Shown here in pieces: positions 1 to 12,690 of a stretch of 64,000 bases of DNA. The position numbers were made by a program, and so were the translations under genes. The first letter of the stretch is position 1. Each line of letters opens with the position of its first letter. The notes beneath the pieces were generated by a model. It was not told where the DNA came from. It was given only the letters and a program-made list of their open reading frames with translations, and made no database searches. Source of the DNA: Trileptium ribeirensis (Eukaryota; Nematoda; Enoplea; Enoplida; Thoracostomopsidae); the NCBI GenBank assembly GCA_030248225.1, contig JASANE010005039.1:50465-114464 (forward strand). The letters run 5' to 3'.

Positions 1-1565
1 CATCTTCTTATATATTATACTTCTGCTAAAAATGTAGGAGATTGTGCGCATTTGTAAAAGATTGTATAGTTGATTAGCTAAATTTGGACAAAAATGTGGC
101 TTCGAATACTATGAACGCGTATAAAACCTAACGTTTTTGCCTTTAACTTTATCTATCTTTATAAAAGTCGACAAATCAGTTATGCAAAAAAATAAACCCT
201 GACTGTAAAATCTGATGGCGGGAAGGGATCTTTAACTGTATGCCCATTTCGATATGTCCCTCATTTCGGGTTTAAATATAAATTGTATTGTAATATTTCG
301 TCTTACATATTTCTCAAGGTCCTTGAAATTTGATAAAAAACATGTAACTTTGATATATAACTTAAGATTTTCGCCACTTTCTGTAGCATTCTTGAGTTTG
401 TTATGTCAAACAAAAAACAGTATTTTGCTTTTATAAAAAGTTCCATAAATAGTTCAAAACATCTTACGGTCATTCCTTCAGCAACGGATGGTAACCCAAC
501 TGACAGCCAATGTTCGGGTACTCCAGAAATTCGTGCTGCTGTAACAATCCTGCAAGATGCTTCTAAGTTTTTAAACTGCGCAATGTGGAAACTCCAATTT
601 GCACTACACTGACGGATGGATATGTTATAATACCTTAGTGCGGTGGGCGCGAGGCAGCAGCCGATGACTCCGAATTGAACAAAAACCTAAGGTTAGGGTA
701 AGGCTAAGGGTTAGCCTTAGTACATCGAGAAAGTCATAGTCTACATTTCACTTTCGCCCCTGTATGACGATGGCATCCTGTTCGGAAACCTGAAATAGTC
801 ATCTGGGTAGCACTGCACGACAAAGCAATTTATTTTATTTTGCGGCTTTATTTTACATTTTGTCAGAATGATAAAAGCCATTTCTCAACATTTTGAATTC
901 AAATAAAAGAAAGACTTATGACGAATACTATACCATTCTCGAAGTTTTTGTCGCCGTTCGTGCTCTGAAGGATGTTCTTGGGCTAAGTAATGACGTTTCC
1001 ACTCTTCTTTTGCCAAAGGCGGTAACATTTGTAAACTTCTTTGACCGAAACGAGCCGAGACTAGCTTTCCATCGAAATTCGAAAAACGAGTCGTGCATAG
1101 CCTATATACAATTCCAAACGAGCCCAGAATAAAAATAAAGTTTGTCAAACAGACGCAACCGCATTAATTTGACTGATGTTAACTGTGTTTCAAACATTTG
1201 AGCAAACGTTAGGCTATACTACAACTATCATGCGGCATTCGGACTAAGATGTGTGTACAAATATAACGTCCTCGTGACACTGGAGTATTCACGACACTTA
1301 AAATCGTGTCAGTCTTGCCCCAACAGTCGCACAACTGCAGGAGCGAACTAATTTTATTAACCTGTGCATTTGAACCGTTTGATATTGTTGTTGTACTAAC
1401 ATGATGAAATGACACAATTTCATGAAAGTATATAAACCTGTCAGGTCTGCGCATCTGGCTGTAAATTGTGAGCCCAGATAAATAGTTAAGTTCAGAAAAC
1501 GTCAGAATAAATATCAAAGGCTAAAGCTAACATCGCAATAGTCAGTATACTTTGCATACTGAAGA
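1..1565. other. AT-rich intergenic DNA, no gene seen
   Basis: Only short ORFs without family resemblance. A stretch at about 655-725 contains clustered CTAAGG/TTAGCC motifs of the dispersed family described elsewhere in this window. Confidence 0.6.
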
Positions 1566-2122
1566 GTAAACTCGGCTTGTACGGACATGTTTGACTTAAG
1601 TCACTTTTATAACTAGTCTCAACCATGGTAGTATGGACGCTGTGTCAGGTTTGTACGGACACTTTGGGGGTAGTATGGGCATATCGTTCTCGGATAGTAT
1701 GGACATCAAAACATCACAACTCCGGGTCATTGAAATCTATTTATTTCACCGTTAAAATCACTTAGATTAGTTTTAAGTCACTTAGATAATTTTATCACGT
1801 AAATCTTCATACAACTGTGAATACATTGATACCAAAAAGAACTATATATATGGACTCAACACAGACTTACTTTTGGTCAGACGAAACTTTGATTTCTAAG
1901 GGTTAAATTCGATGTAAAAATGTCAACTACTTCAAAACATTGAAATGAAATTATGCTGCAATGAAACGAAATATGCGCAGAAAAAATTATATAGCAATAT
2001 TCACCATGATGTGGGCTGCAGAATACCAATTTTATGTCTGTAGTTTTCGCCCAGACTTAGTAGCTAGCGTTTAAAACCCAATTGTCCATACTACCCTAAA
2101 TGGCCATACGAACCGAGTTTAC
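1566..2122. mobile_element. Candidate terminal-inverted-repeat element (557 bp, MITE-like)
   Basis: The left end begins GTAAACTCGG at 1,566 and the right end finishes with its exact complement CCGAGTTTAC at 2,122. The match continues imperfectly inward: CTTGTACGGACAT on the left, TTCGTATGGCCAT on the right in complement. Internally, GTAGTATGG-type motifs recur near both ends (about 1,628, 1,670, 1,695 and complement near 2,085). No transposase ORF and no clear target-site duplication is seen. Confidence 0.6.
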
Positions 2123-4607
2123 CCAGCACAAAAGCACTTTTTGTACGAAAACTATTGCAAAATATGCCCAATAAATGGTTGAAATTAAATGTCGTTTTGG
2201 TTTAAGACTTGAAATTTCCGATTTAAAACAAGTCGATTTTAATCGGTTTGCTCACGAAGAAGTTATTTAAACTCGATCACCCTGAACGGGCTTGGCTCAA
2301 ATTAATTTAGCGTTGAAAATGTTTCGGATCAGGTTTCTGGTGAACCCCAGAGCATGGTTGCTATTTGATATTTTCACTCACAATAATAGCAGCCGTACAA
2401 CCAACTTAAATTTCCATCTTTGAAATGTTAAGGTATAACTATTTTCTGCAATTCACCATAAAAGAGATTTCACTGTAAAAGATATTAAGACATTCGAGAC
2501 GACATTTTGCCGCCAAATTAACTTAGCCAGAATCATTCAGGAACCGTCAAGTTAAAACAACTTCTTTATGAGCAAGCCAAGTTAAAACGATTTGTCTTAA
2601 ACCATGATAACTCAAAGCCGATCGGTTTTGCAGAAGCAAATAAACACGTTGAATTTTAATCATTATCGTTGGTACATGTTCCATTAGTTTCTGCATAAAT
2701 ACATGTTCCGAAAAGTGATAGAGTATATACTGTGCTGATTGCATTCACGTACGAGATCAAAATAATTCTATGAATTTTATGCATCATTTACGATAAGATG
2801 CGTGCGCCAGAGCCAAATTATGTTACGCGTCCAACTCAAATAGTACGGGTGAACTATAGCTTAGCTTATTTAGTATTGTGCTTAGTGTAACAGCATTTTA
2901 TTCTATAAGTATTTTCACATTAATTCTAAGTTATATATTTGTTTTAATATATACAATTAACGTTTTAAGCTGTATGACGCTTTTGGGTCATTATTTAGAT
3001 ACGTATAATAAAACATAATGTTCGCGGACTAAATAAACACTGGTTTAGGTATAGGGCTCAGCTGAACGTTTCGTGACAAAAGCACACTCCGGCTCGACAC
3101 TCGATGACAAATGCATAGCTTAGCTAGGCTATTCAAAATTTTAATAGTCAAGCTGGACTGTATGTGTGACATAGTAGCTAGCCCATTTGAACACATGAAA
3201 TAAATTGTAAATGATGCATTACGCGGCGGTGTATAGCGGAAAAAGCAATTTGTAAGATAGCAAAGACATCACCTGATTAACGGAACTTAAATTGTGTACT
3301 GTGAACATTTCAAACATTTTCAATTCTGCAGAAGAGCCTGCGTACTAATAAGCTTATGCACAGAATTCATAATCATAATACACATGTATACATATAGTAC
3401 ATATGTATATATAATACTGCTAAAAGGCTGTGATTGCTAACAGAGAAAGCAACCTCAATTATCAGCCTTGTTCGTCAAAACCATTTTCACCATACTCTGC
3501 GTTTTTTTTCAAACTTCGTCTATAACAGCTAAATAAAAACAGTCTGCAGATATTTAAAATTACAATTACTTATAGTATTGCAGTAAGGTTAACATAATTA
3601 CTTCCTTATTTGCTTTATTCTAAAACGGCAATTGTTACAGCCGTATTATAATACTTTGTAGTGACAATAGTTATAACGAGTTTTACTGAAGCTACAAGTA
3701 TATACTATGTTTCGTATGATAATCATTTTCCACATCGCAATACAGTAACCCTTCGATAATTATAAAGGGTCAGAGTAAAAGGTTCTGGCAGCGTTGTTCC
3801 GATAGCGGTAGCCCTATTTATTCTCCGTATGTCTGTTCACAACACTTCCCCTTTGTATGGCCGAGAAAAGTAACAGTTATGAGCAGCAAATTTAGCAATA
3901 GGCTGTAGTACATATTTCCAGTCTTTGAAGTAATTTTTTTCGCTATCCTAAAATTGCCACAAATAGCAACAAATGTAAATTGGTTAAGAAAGTTTACATT
4001 GGTTCAAATTTATGCGAAGGTTGAAATAAACGCTATCATGATGCAAATAATTTTCTCATTTATATAAAATTCATGGCAAATTGGTAGTTTAATTATAAAA
4101 TTTAAATATAGTTTGTAACTCATTTGTGTAAGTGATAAACTTTTGGAGAGCAGTGTAAAGGCTATAGGCATACACGAGCGTTTGTGAGTACAGACGGTTC
4201 AGTCCCCAGTTGCCTAAAGTGTTGTTACTGCATTGTACTTTCGGCCACGCTTAAGATCCTATACAGAGATTAACTAAAATTAATTCCCTTTTTTCAAGGA
4301 CTATTTACAGCAACAAAAGGCGTGAAAAGACGTTTACAACGAACTTTCGGGTTGAATATATAAGCGGCTTCTATTTGGCACGGATTAGTCCTTGTTATTT
4401 GTAAATAAAATGTAATGAAATATTGTAAAATATTTAAAAATATTATTCTCCGCTTAATCAAGTTATATTGCTACGTCAGCCTTCAAGATCACAACGGCTA
4501 ATGTTTGAAAAGTTATTAAAACGTAATGACATTTATACCGCTTATTATGATTCAATTATCATAACGCTACAGTTAATTTAAAAGCGATGGCCATGGTACA
4601 AAAGAAA
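2123..4607. other. AT-rich DNA, no gene seen
   Basis: Nothing beyond scattered short ORFs under 70 codons. No family resemblance on either strand. Confidence 0.6.
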
Positions 4608-4830
4608 ACTAAAGTAACGTTTTTAGTTAGCCAAAATCCTCAAAACCTGCTCGTTAAATAAAACTTCACAAATACTGCCACGGAATGCCTAATCATAAGA
4701 ATTTACTATACGTGAAAAATAAAGTAGCCTTCTTAGTTACCCAAAATCTTCAAAATCTACTAGTTAAACAAAACTTCAGAAATATCGCCATGGAATGCCT
4801 AATCATAACCATTAACAATACGTGCAAAAC
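4608..4830. repeat. Two diverged copies of a 111-bp unit
   Basis: The segment containing TTAGTTAGCCAAAATC and GGAATGCCTAATCATA recurs 111 bases later with several substitutions (GGAATGCCTAATCATA at about 4,682 and 4,793). An old tandem duplication. Confidence 0.75.
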
Positions 4831-5640
4831 AAATCCCCTGTACTTTCACTACAAATCTTCATAATGTTACTGTAACCTGCGCATAATATTTAGCGCAAAA
4901 GGCGTCACACCGTCATATACAAATGCCAAATGTTATTACATATTATATGAGCGGCACTCATCGCCTCCATAAGATCTTTCAGCAAACTAAATATATATAT
5001 TTATGTGCTATAAAGCCAACGTTTGATTAGAACTAATCTCTAATCAGTCTTTCGAGCGAGACAACACCGCTTTGATACCGCGATGAGAATGCCTTTCATG
5101 CCACGTAAAAGGAATAAAATAAAGAACGGCAGAACTGCGGCTACAAAAATATAATAATATATAAGCATTGTAATTCGATACAAATTATATGGTATGCACT
5201 TCATATAGATTGTGTCATTATGTGTATGTACACTTATATATATGTGTATCCAAGATTATCTATATTATATATTATACATGTATATATATATTGATATTTC
5301 AGAAACGAGATGAAAATATTAATAATCCTAGATTGCGACAGCTTATATTAGTACAAATATAACAAAATATATAGTATATGTAGCTAATAAGGCATGACAT
5401 TATTAGGTAAAAACTGCTTTGTTTTACCAATTATAGTAGTACAATGGCAATAATTGTAGGGAAAAACCTAAACTGGACTGGTGCCATTACGTCCTGTTGC
5501 TGATAACAGATACCTACAGCAAAGGGCTGAGTTTAACGATAATTAAGACTATAATGAGAGGCTGATAACCAGCACACTTGCCAAAAGAGTACAATTCAAG
5601 TGTACGAATGCAGAAAAAAACCGCGAAGTGTATTACGTGA
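4831..5640. other. AT-rich DNA, no gene seen
   Basis: Includes short TA-rich stretches (about 5,150-5,300) and no recognisable coding potential. Confidence 0.6.
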
Positions 5641-6562
5641 CAGTCAAGAAACAGTTGGAACTGAACAGCTAATTTTTTGTATTATATATAATACCGTTTC
5701 AAGTTGATAGTATTCACGGTGTATATTGTTCCAAGCAACCATTAGAACCGAGCAGTTATTTTTCTGTATTATAATACAGTTCCAAGTGGCTAGTACTCAT
5801 GGTGTATAATGTTCCAAGAAACCATTAGAACCGAGCAGCTAATTTTCTGTATTACAATATCGTAACAAGTGGCTAGTACTAGGGGTCTATATTGTTTGAA
5901 GAAACCATTTTAACCGAACAGCTAATTTTTTGTATTATAATACCGTTCCAAGTGGCTAGTACTCAGGGTGTGTATTGTTCCAAGAAACCATTGGGACCGA
6001 AAAGCTAATTTTTTTGTATTATAATACCGTTTCAAGTTGATAGTATTCAGGGTGTATATTGTTCCAAGCAACCATTAGAACAGAGCAGTTATTTTTCTGT
6101 ATTATAATACCGTTCCAAGTGGCTAGTACTCAGGGTGTGTATTGTTCCAAGAAACCATTGGGACCGAAAAGCTAATTTTTCCGTATTATAATGCCGTTCC
6201 AAATAGATAGTATTCAGGGTGTATATTGTTCCAAGCAACCATTAGAACCGAGCAGCTATTTTTGTGTATTATAATACCGTTCCAAGTTGAAGGTACTCAA
6301 GGTGTATATTGTTCCAAGAAACTATGGAACTGTGCAGCTAATTTTCTATATTATAATGCCGTTCCAAGTTGATAACACTCATAGTGTATATTGTTCCAAG
6401 AAACTACTGAACCGAGCGGCTAATTTTCCGTATTACAATACGGTTTCAAGTGGCTAGTACTCAGGGTGTATATTGTTCCGAGAAACCATTGGAACCAAGA
6501 AGCTAATTCTCTGTATTAATTATAATGCCGTTCCACGTTGATAGTACTCAAGGTGTATATTG
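5641..6562. repeat. 84-bp satellite, about 11 copies
   Basis: Units carry AGCTAATTTTCTGTATTA, then CCGTTCCAAGT, then a TAGTACTCAGGGTGTATATTG block, recurring about every 84 bases (near 5,662, 5,749, 5,833, 5,917, 6,000, 6,085 and onward to about 6,500). Copies differ from each other at many positions, indicating an old array. Some diagnostic changes (AAGTTGATAGTATTC versus AAGTGGCTAGTACTC) alternate along the array, hinting at a higher-order dimer. Confidence 0.9.
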
Positions 6563-7209
6563 TAAATGCTATAGGTTTTGTTAAATCATGCTGAGCTCAA
6601 CACAAAATTTTAAAATAAAAAACCCACACAACATTTTTAAATGACAACGGTTAAATATTACCAATCGATTGCATAATACCTATGGCTGCGGTTAGAAGGG
6701 TATTATACTTGTGGTACGTATAAATAAAACGATGACATAACAGTGAAAAATAATCCCAGGAACAACAGCTATATGCGCGAGGCTACAAATCCTCGTCGTA
6801 ACAAAAGCAGAAATGGAACATAACTGAAACCAGACAACTGATAACAAATAAGATGTATTTATAGGCTTAAATAAGGCAAATTTGCATCCACCAATTTTAC
6901 AAAAAATACCATATAAAGCCCATAAGCCTTCCAATACAGTCTTCATTTTTCGCTGTATCACATAATGGTCTAAAGCTGTTATATACTAATCCTAAGTTGT
7001 TCACATGACGTTCCATTGAGATTAAAGTGCTAAAAGCAATTTAGTAAATTCACTAAACGCTATGCATAAAATCCAATGAATTTCATATATTAGAACAAAC
7101 ATCATTTAGCACAACTAAATTCTGAATTTTTCTTGCGATTAATAGACTAATTTCTATAGATAGATATGTTTAATAATTAAAACATATATACTTGACGAAT
7201 ATGTTAATA
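6563..7209. other. AT-rich DNA, no gene seen
   Basis: A minus-strand ORF of 89 codons (6,961-6,692) is hydrophobic but matches no family I know; probably chance. Confidence 0.5.
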
Positions 7210-7440
7210 CATAGTCATAAGGAAGTCGGGGGTTACGCCGTGAGGGTCCGACCTCCCACGCCCGTGATGGCCGCGCCGCAGGCGCCGAACCCACAGCCCG
7301 CGCCGAAGATGCCGCACCGCCCCCTCCCCGACCCTTCTCCGCCAACGACCTCCCCAGCCCACAGGGTTACTCCCACCTTGAAGGTCGAAGGCTTCCCCCA
7401 ACTCGCGGCCACCCCCTTCGGACCTTGGTTCATGTATGGA
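7210..7440. other. GC-rich island in AT-rich DNA
   Basis: About 225 bases are strikingly rich in G+C and CpG, with three overlapping open frames (proline-rich on the plus strand, glycine/arginine-rich on the minus). The neighbours on both sides are strongly AT-rich. It may be a repeat remnant, a CpG-rich regulatory fragment or a small foreign insertion; no family is recognised. Confidence 0.5.
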
Positions 7441-7479
7441 ATATTTTGTATATCGTGCGGTTCAAGTGAATGTGATTTT

Positions 7480-7700
7480 TAGGGGCGGAAATGCAACGCA
7501 TGCTATGCCGGTCTCGATATGCTAAGCCTAAGCACTAGCCTTAGCGTATACTAAGGTCTCTATATTAGCCATGCACCAAGAATATTGCTAAGTCGAGGTG
7601 ATGCTGCCCCCGAACCCCAGGTCTAAGCCGCTCTTTTTTCTAACGATATAACGTTCGGGCCGTCAAGGTCACATAGGCCAGTTTTCGTAAGACATAGAAT
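7480..7700. repeat. Copy of the dispersed CTTAGCC/CTAAGCC family
   Basis: Contains GATATGCTAAGCCTAAGC, ACTAGCCTTAGCG, then CTAAGTCGAGGTGATGCTG and CCCCGAACCCC, followed by AACGATATAACGTT. The same order is seen with changes at about 20.83-20.98 kb, and parts at 10.29, 11.53 and 17.45 kb, which defines an interspersed repeat family. Confidence 0.65.
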
Positions 7701-8260
7701 GCTATGACATTGAAAGTATTAAAGGAATCATTCAAAAAACGGTAATGTATAAAATTTAATATTCCAAAACATCATAATATTGCCGCATTCATTTCATAAA
7801 TTTATTATATTAATTTTGATACAAAGTATATATTTTATGACGATTACTAGATATATTTTAGGTTTCATATATTTTATATTTTTCTACGCAGTATATAAAC
7901 TAAATTAATGTCATACATATCAATACAATTGTAATATGGCGCAATTGACGGCCCACGGTTGAATTTCCATAAAAATTTACAGATATTAAACCAAATAGAA
8001 CTATTTGCTAAACAAGAAATTGAATTTAACCATTTTTAATACCATTGGCATGGTTATAAACCTTATAGGTATTTCTAACCATCTACCAATCATTAAGACA
8101 CTTGGTAAACGTTGAATGCTCAAATTTTCTTTATTTAACAACCATTTCTGAGGAGTGGTTTCTCAAATACATAACAGTAGTTTGACGATTTGGAATTTTG
8201 TGGTTCAAAAATTCAAAAATGTGTTACGAAAAGCACGTTAATCTAGTACATTATATATAC
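7701..8260. other. AT-rich DNA, no gene seen
   Basis: No ORF of note and no recognisable element. Confidence 0.6.
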
Positions 8261-8640
8261 ATGCTGCCACTCCGAGGTCTCAGGGGTAGCCGGAGTCGGC
8301 GAGGATGAGATCATGTCAGGGGCTAGGGAGGTGTGAAAGGGTCTTCTGTGTCAGATAGGTAGACGCCCTTGGGTGGAGGTCTCCTCAGAGATTGGTGATA
8401 AAAAGCTGACGACCTTCCCCTCTCCAACCCCCCTCCGTCGCCCGTCATTTTGCCAAATTTTGCAAACAATTTCTGGGCACTAGACCAGAGCCTCGGGGAT
8501 CTGGTGTCCAAGTCTAAGGAGGGTAGCACCCTGAACCCCTGCTTTGACGTGTTTGTAGTAGGTGTATATAAATTGGTACTGCTTTCTGTATATATTGATT
8601 TCAAGGGCGGTACTGAAGGCATGATGGTATGAATACTACA
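8261..8640. other. Locally GC-richer segment, unidentified
   Basis: Higher GC than its surroundings, with overlapping minus (106 codons, 8,643-8,323) and plus (60 codons) ORFs. The minus ORF has no recognised domain. Most likely a repeat fragment. Confidence 0.35.
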
Positions 8641-9751
8641 CAAACATATACTACGCTGGTTTACGCAGTTATGCAGCTGATCGTGTTCATGGTTGCAACA
8701 AAATAGTAATAGGCGATTAAAGGTTCACGTAACATAAGGATGGTGCAAAATCGTAAAAATAATTGCTACTCAAAATCAAGAACAGAAATTTAATAACATT
8801 TCTAACAAAATTATTATATATATCAAAAATTTTATAAAATTTTCAAATCAGTGTATGCGCTTAACTGAATTAGCTGACAAAAACGATGGAAGCACACAAT
8901 TATTTAAGATTTTGACTACAGGACAGTAACAGCTAAATGTCTGGATATTGTTAACGGATTTTGTAACGTGATATAGCACCCTATACACCTCTCTGGCGTC
9001 GGTTCAGGTAATGCGACTTAAACCATCTGTCAGCTATAAACGGCAGTGCAAATGTTAAAACTGTTGCTAGGAGCATACTACGATAATGCTGCGCATTTTT
9101 GTAAAATAGTCCGGCTTTAAAACTCATATCTTCAACTAGGCACTGGAAAACACAAATGTAACCTGAAAGTTACAGTCGTATTTCGTTTTTATAGGATTAT
9201 GTGCTTTAAACTGTAAATACATTTACTCAAATGGAAAGGAGAAAAAAGTTACTGTAAAGTACTATCAATTGTCAATTGAAAGAGTATAAAATGTTGTTAA
9301 ATAAATCTAAGACATATAATATAATTTCTGAATATTAGCAAAGTTTAGGCAGTTAATGAGAAAATTGCGTTGTCCGTAAACTGGTTATACAACCGAATGC
9401 GGAAATAGTTATTATTAAAATGGTAATAACGACTACATTGTCTAAAGGGTTGCCTTATGAGATCAACTAAAAAACCGCGAAAGTATCCGTATAATGCAAA
9501 GCAGAAACTAAGCAATCCAATGATATTTAAAGCTTTACATTTTGCCTTCCGCATTTTGCTTACTTGTAAATGGATACAAAATGTCATTCGGTTGCCTCTT
9601 GATGTTTGCATGGAATTGTAGCTGCTATATATTTTGTGGTGTGCTAAATATATTAACCTTAATTAAATGCCTGAGGAATTAATTGAATATGAAGTTGATT
9701 AAAATTAAATTTTAAATCAGCAAAATAGGCAATAATGTAGTTATGCACATA
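8641..9751. other. AT-rich DNA, no gene seen
   Basis: An 88-codon minus ORF (9,611-9,345) has no family resemblance. Confidence 0.55.
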
Positions 9752-10069
9752 ACGTCAAATCAAACAAATCCCATGAGAAAAAATAATTCGCAACAAACAT
9801 TTGTCTTCCTAAAATACAGGAATTGCTTTCATCATCCTTGTAATATGATTGAGAGCAAACCTGAATTCGAAATGCCGTGTGCTAATAATTAGGTCATATT
9901 TTGATAAACACGTTAAATCAAATAAATCCCATGAGAAAAAATAATTCGCAACAAACATTTGTCTTCTTAAAATACAGGAATTGCTTTCATCATCCTTGTA
10001 ATATGATTGAGAGCAAACCTGAATTCGAAATGCCGTGTGCTAATAATTAGGTCATATTTTGATAAACAC
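9752..10069. repeat. Near-identical 159-bp tandem duplication
   Basis: Copies at 9,752-9,910 and 9,911-10,069 differ at only a few positions (for example CCTAAAATAC versus CTTAAAATAC). The contrast with the heavily diverged arrays nearby marks this as a recent event. Confidence 0.95.
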
Positions 10070-11510
10070 GTCAATGGCTTTGACTACATAAAGCCAGGAA
10101 TGCAATGTATCTAACAAAGTAAACTGATGCCAAGATTTTGCTGGTTGTGTCATATACGTTCCCAAATGTTAAAAACCTGTAGATTATGTGAAGCAAAAAC
10201 AAAATTTATCTCTATCATAAGCATATAGCTGTAATGTGTTTCCTTATAGTCTCCACGCCTTCACTATGGTAGTGACTAAAGTAATATTTCGGGTCGGAAC
10301 TGAAATGCATGCGATGATATTCTTAACATACTAAGCACATATCTTAATCTAGCTGCCAGTTACAAAAACCGTAAAAAGACGAAAATGTAAACCCTTCGAT
10401 AGACGTAAGTTTTGCGCAAGTCCATGGTCTTACGCAAATGGTTTGACCTGCGCTAACGGCATTGCAATAGCGAACAGACAATTCATTTCCGTTGTACTTG
10501 CGGGCTTTCGTTTTTCATAAAATAATCCTTTTGAGTTTATCAAACTGAGCGATGTTCGGATGTTTTCGGTTATATCTCTAGCTCAAAAATGGTCAATTTT
10601 GAAGTTACAGCGCAATTTTTGTACCATTAGACTCAGCTTCATTCGCTGTTTTGGTTAAGAACATATCACTTCGGTTAGATTTACGACCTTTTTTGCGATA
10701 TTTTGGTTACCTATCCCTTGGTACAAAAAAATCCAGAAAATTTATTCTCGATAAATGTATAATTTTATATGTAATTCGTCCGACCTGAGTCGAATGATGC
10801 AAACATCAGCTGAACCGCTTCATGAGTGAACGACTAAGGTTAAGGTTGCAATGATTTGTAGCGCTGAAAATTTAAAAAATCCCGCAGTAACTTCAATATT
10901 GACATTTTGTGGAGTGGGAAGAGGAGTATAATCGAAAAAACGCTACCGTTGTACGTTGCTACAAATCGTTGCTTGCAAAATATTTTGGAGGTGAATATTG
11001 TGTCCAGTTTAAGGCGACATACAGTTGGTATTTTGCAGAACCTAGGCAATATTTTAGATTAGTATTTCTATATAACACCTTTTAAACAAATATTTATTCG
11101 GTACAATGTGCAATTCAATATATTCAAATATTCATCCAAAGCATATATTGTCCTGAAGCCGCCTTAAATTGCTAATTCAATGTCACCCCATGACACCGCG
11201 ATAAATTAATCGTTTGTTTGATATGTTGTGCTAAATGATACATTGCTAATTCCATAAAAAATTGATGAGTATCAAATCGCGGAATGTCAACTGCAATGTA
11301 TATTCGAAAATATGAGTCATTTTTATTGCCTAAATTCGCTTACAATGCATACTCTTTTTTCAACAAATGGCTCAAAATATGAAGGATCTACACAATTTAA
11401 TGCCAACTGAAGTAACAACTTGTAGATTAGCATTATCAAGCAAAATAGCTTTGAACAGCTCAGAAATAGCTCTGACAAGCTGTAAACATGTTATAATGGT
11501 ATAAAAATTT
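10070..11510. other. AT-rich DNA with a partial CTTAGCC-family copy
   Basis: Around 10,285-10,360, GGGTCGGAACTGAAATGCATG followed by CATACTAAGCAC matches the left part of the copy at 7.48 kb. Otherwise nothing recognisable. Confidence 0.5.
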
Positions 11511-11660
11511 CAGGATAAGCAAAGCCTCGGGGCGTAGCACTATATCGATAAAAGAGGAGGTTAGTGCGACGAGTCCTAGGTGCCGCAGCTGCATACCGCG
11601 ACTTAGCCTTAGGCTTAGCACTAGGACCTTAGCTTAGGTTGAGGTATTAAGGTTATTAAA
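11511..11660. repeat. CTTAGCC-family copy
   Basis: A GC-richer stretch with GACTTAGCCTTAGGCTTAGC, ACTAGGACCTTAGC and adjoining motifs. It belongs to the same dispersed family as 7.48, 17.45 and 20.83 kb by motif content. Confidence 0.5.
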
Positions 11661-12240
11661 GACACCACAACGGGCATATAGCTGAAAATATAACACTGAG
11701 AAACATGTAACGTAGTGTCATGCTATTAAACGTCAGAATAATGTAACTGATGTTAATATAATCAGTCCCTTTGCACAGGGAGTTTGACAACCAGTGGTTC
11801 TTTTTTGCTATGTCTCTTGCGGCTTATCAACTGACTGCAAGGATTCTTGTAGCTTGAATATTTTAAAAACACGTCGAATACTAAGAAAAAGCTGTCAATA
11901 AAAACCCTTTCCTCTGCGGAATTGAAATATGGGTACTAATTAACAGGATCACGAAAAAGAAGCGATTTAGGTTCATAAACAGAATGGCTGTTTTTACTGG
12001 AATAATTAATTACAACTCTACTGCGTGTTTTGATCAGTATTGTGTAATGAATAATTCACTTTGACAAATGCAGCAATAGTCAAAATGTTGAAACTAATTT
12101 TAGCTAAATCTATTTGACAAAATGATTTGACATATAGCTTTTTAATGATTAAAGCCGCGTTAGCTATTAATAGCCCACTCATTTTTTAAGTATTTTACTT
12201 TTTCCCGGATTTGCCAACATTTTCCATGTTTCCTATTTCC
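11661..12240. other. AT-rich DNA, no gene seen
   Basis: No features recognised. Confidence 0.6.
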
Positions 12241-12690
12241 AAAAATTTCTTAATGTTTAGCGTAGCAAAATATATTGGGCTCCTGCAATGCATACACAAT
12301 ATTTGCTGATTCCGTACTCCCTCCAACTTAAAAAATTTCTTAACGTTTAGCGTAGCAAAATATATTGGGCTCCTGCAACGCATACACAATATTTGCTGAT
12401 TACGTACTCCCTCCAACTTAAAAAATTTCTTAATGTTTAGCGTAGCAAAATATATTGGGCTCCTGCAATGCATACACAATATTTGCTGATTCCGTACTCC
12501 CTCCAACTTAAAAAATTTCTTAATGTTTAGTGTAGCAAAATATATTGGGCTCCTGCAATGCATACACAATATTTGCTGATTCCGTACTCCCTCCAATTTC
12601 AAAAATTTCTTAATGTTTAGCGTAGCAAAATATATTGGGCTCCTGCAATGCATACAACAATATTTGCTGATTCCGTACTCCCTCCAACTT
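12241..12690. repeat. 90-bp satellite, five copies
   Basis: Units beginning AAAAATTTCTTAATGTTTAG start at 12,241, 12,331, 12,421, 12,511 and 12,601 and are nearly identical. Because 90 is a multiple of three, a minus-strand frame stays open through the array and gives a 30-residue repeated peptide; this is a by-product and not evidence of a gene. The last unit has a one-base insertion near 12,655 that breaks the frame. Confidence 0.95.

Noticed and set aside
12195..12653. 152-codon minus ORF with five peptide repeats
   Set aside because: It is the translation of a 90-bp satellite, with no start context, domain or conservation evidence.
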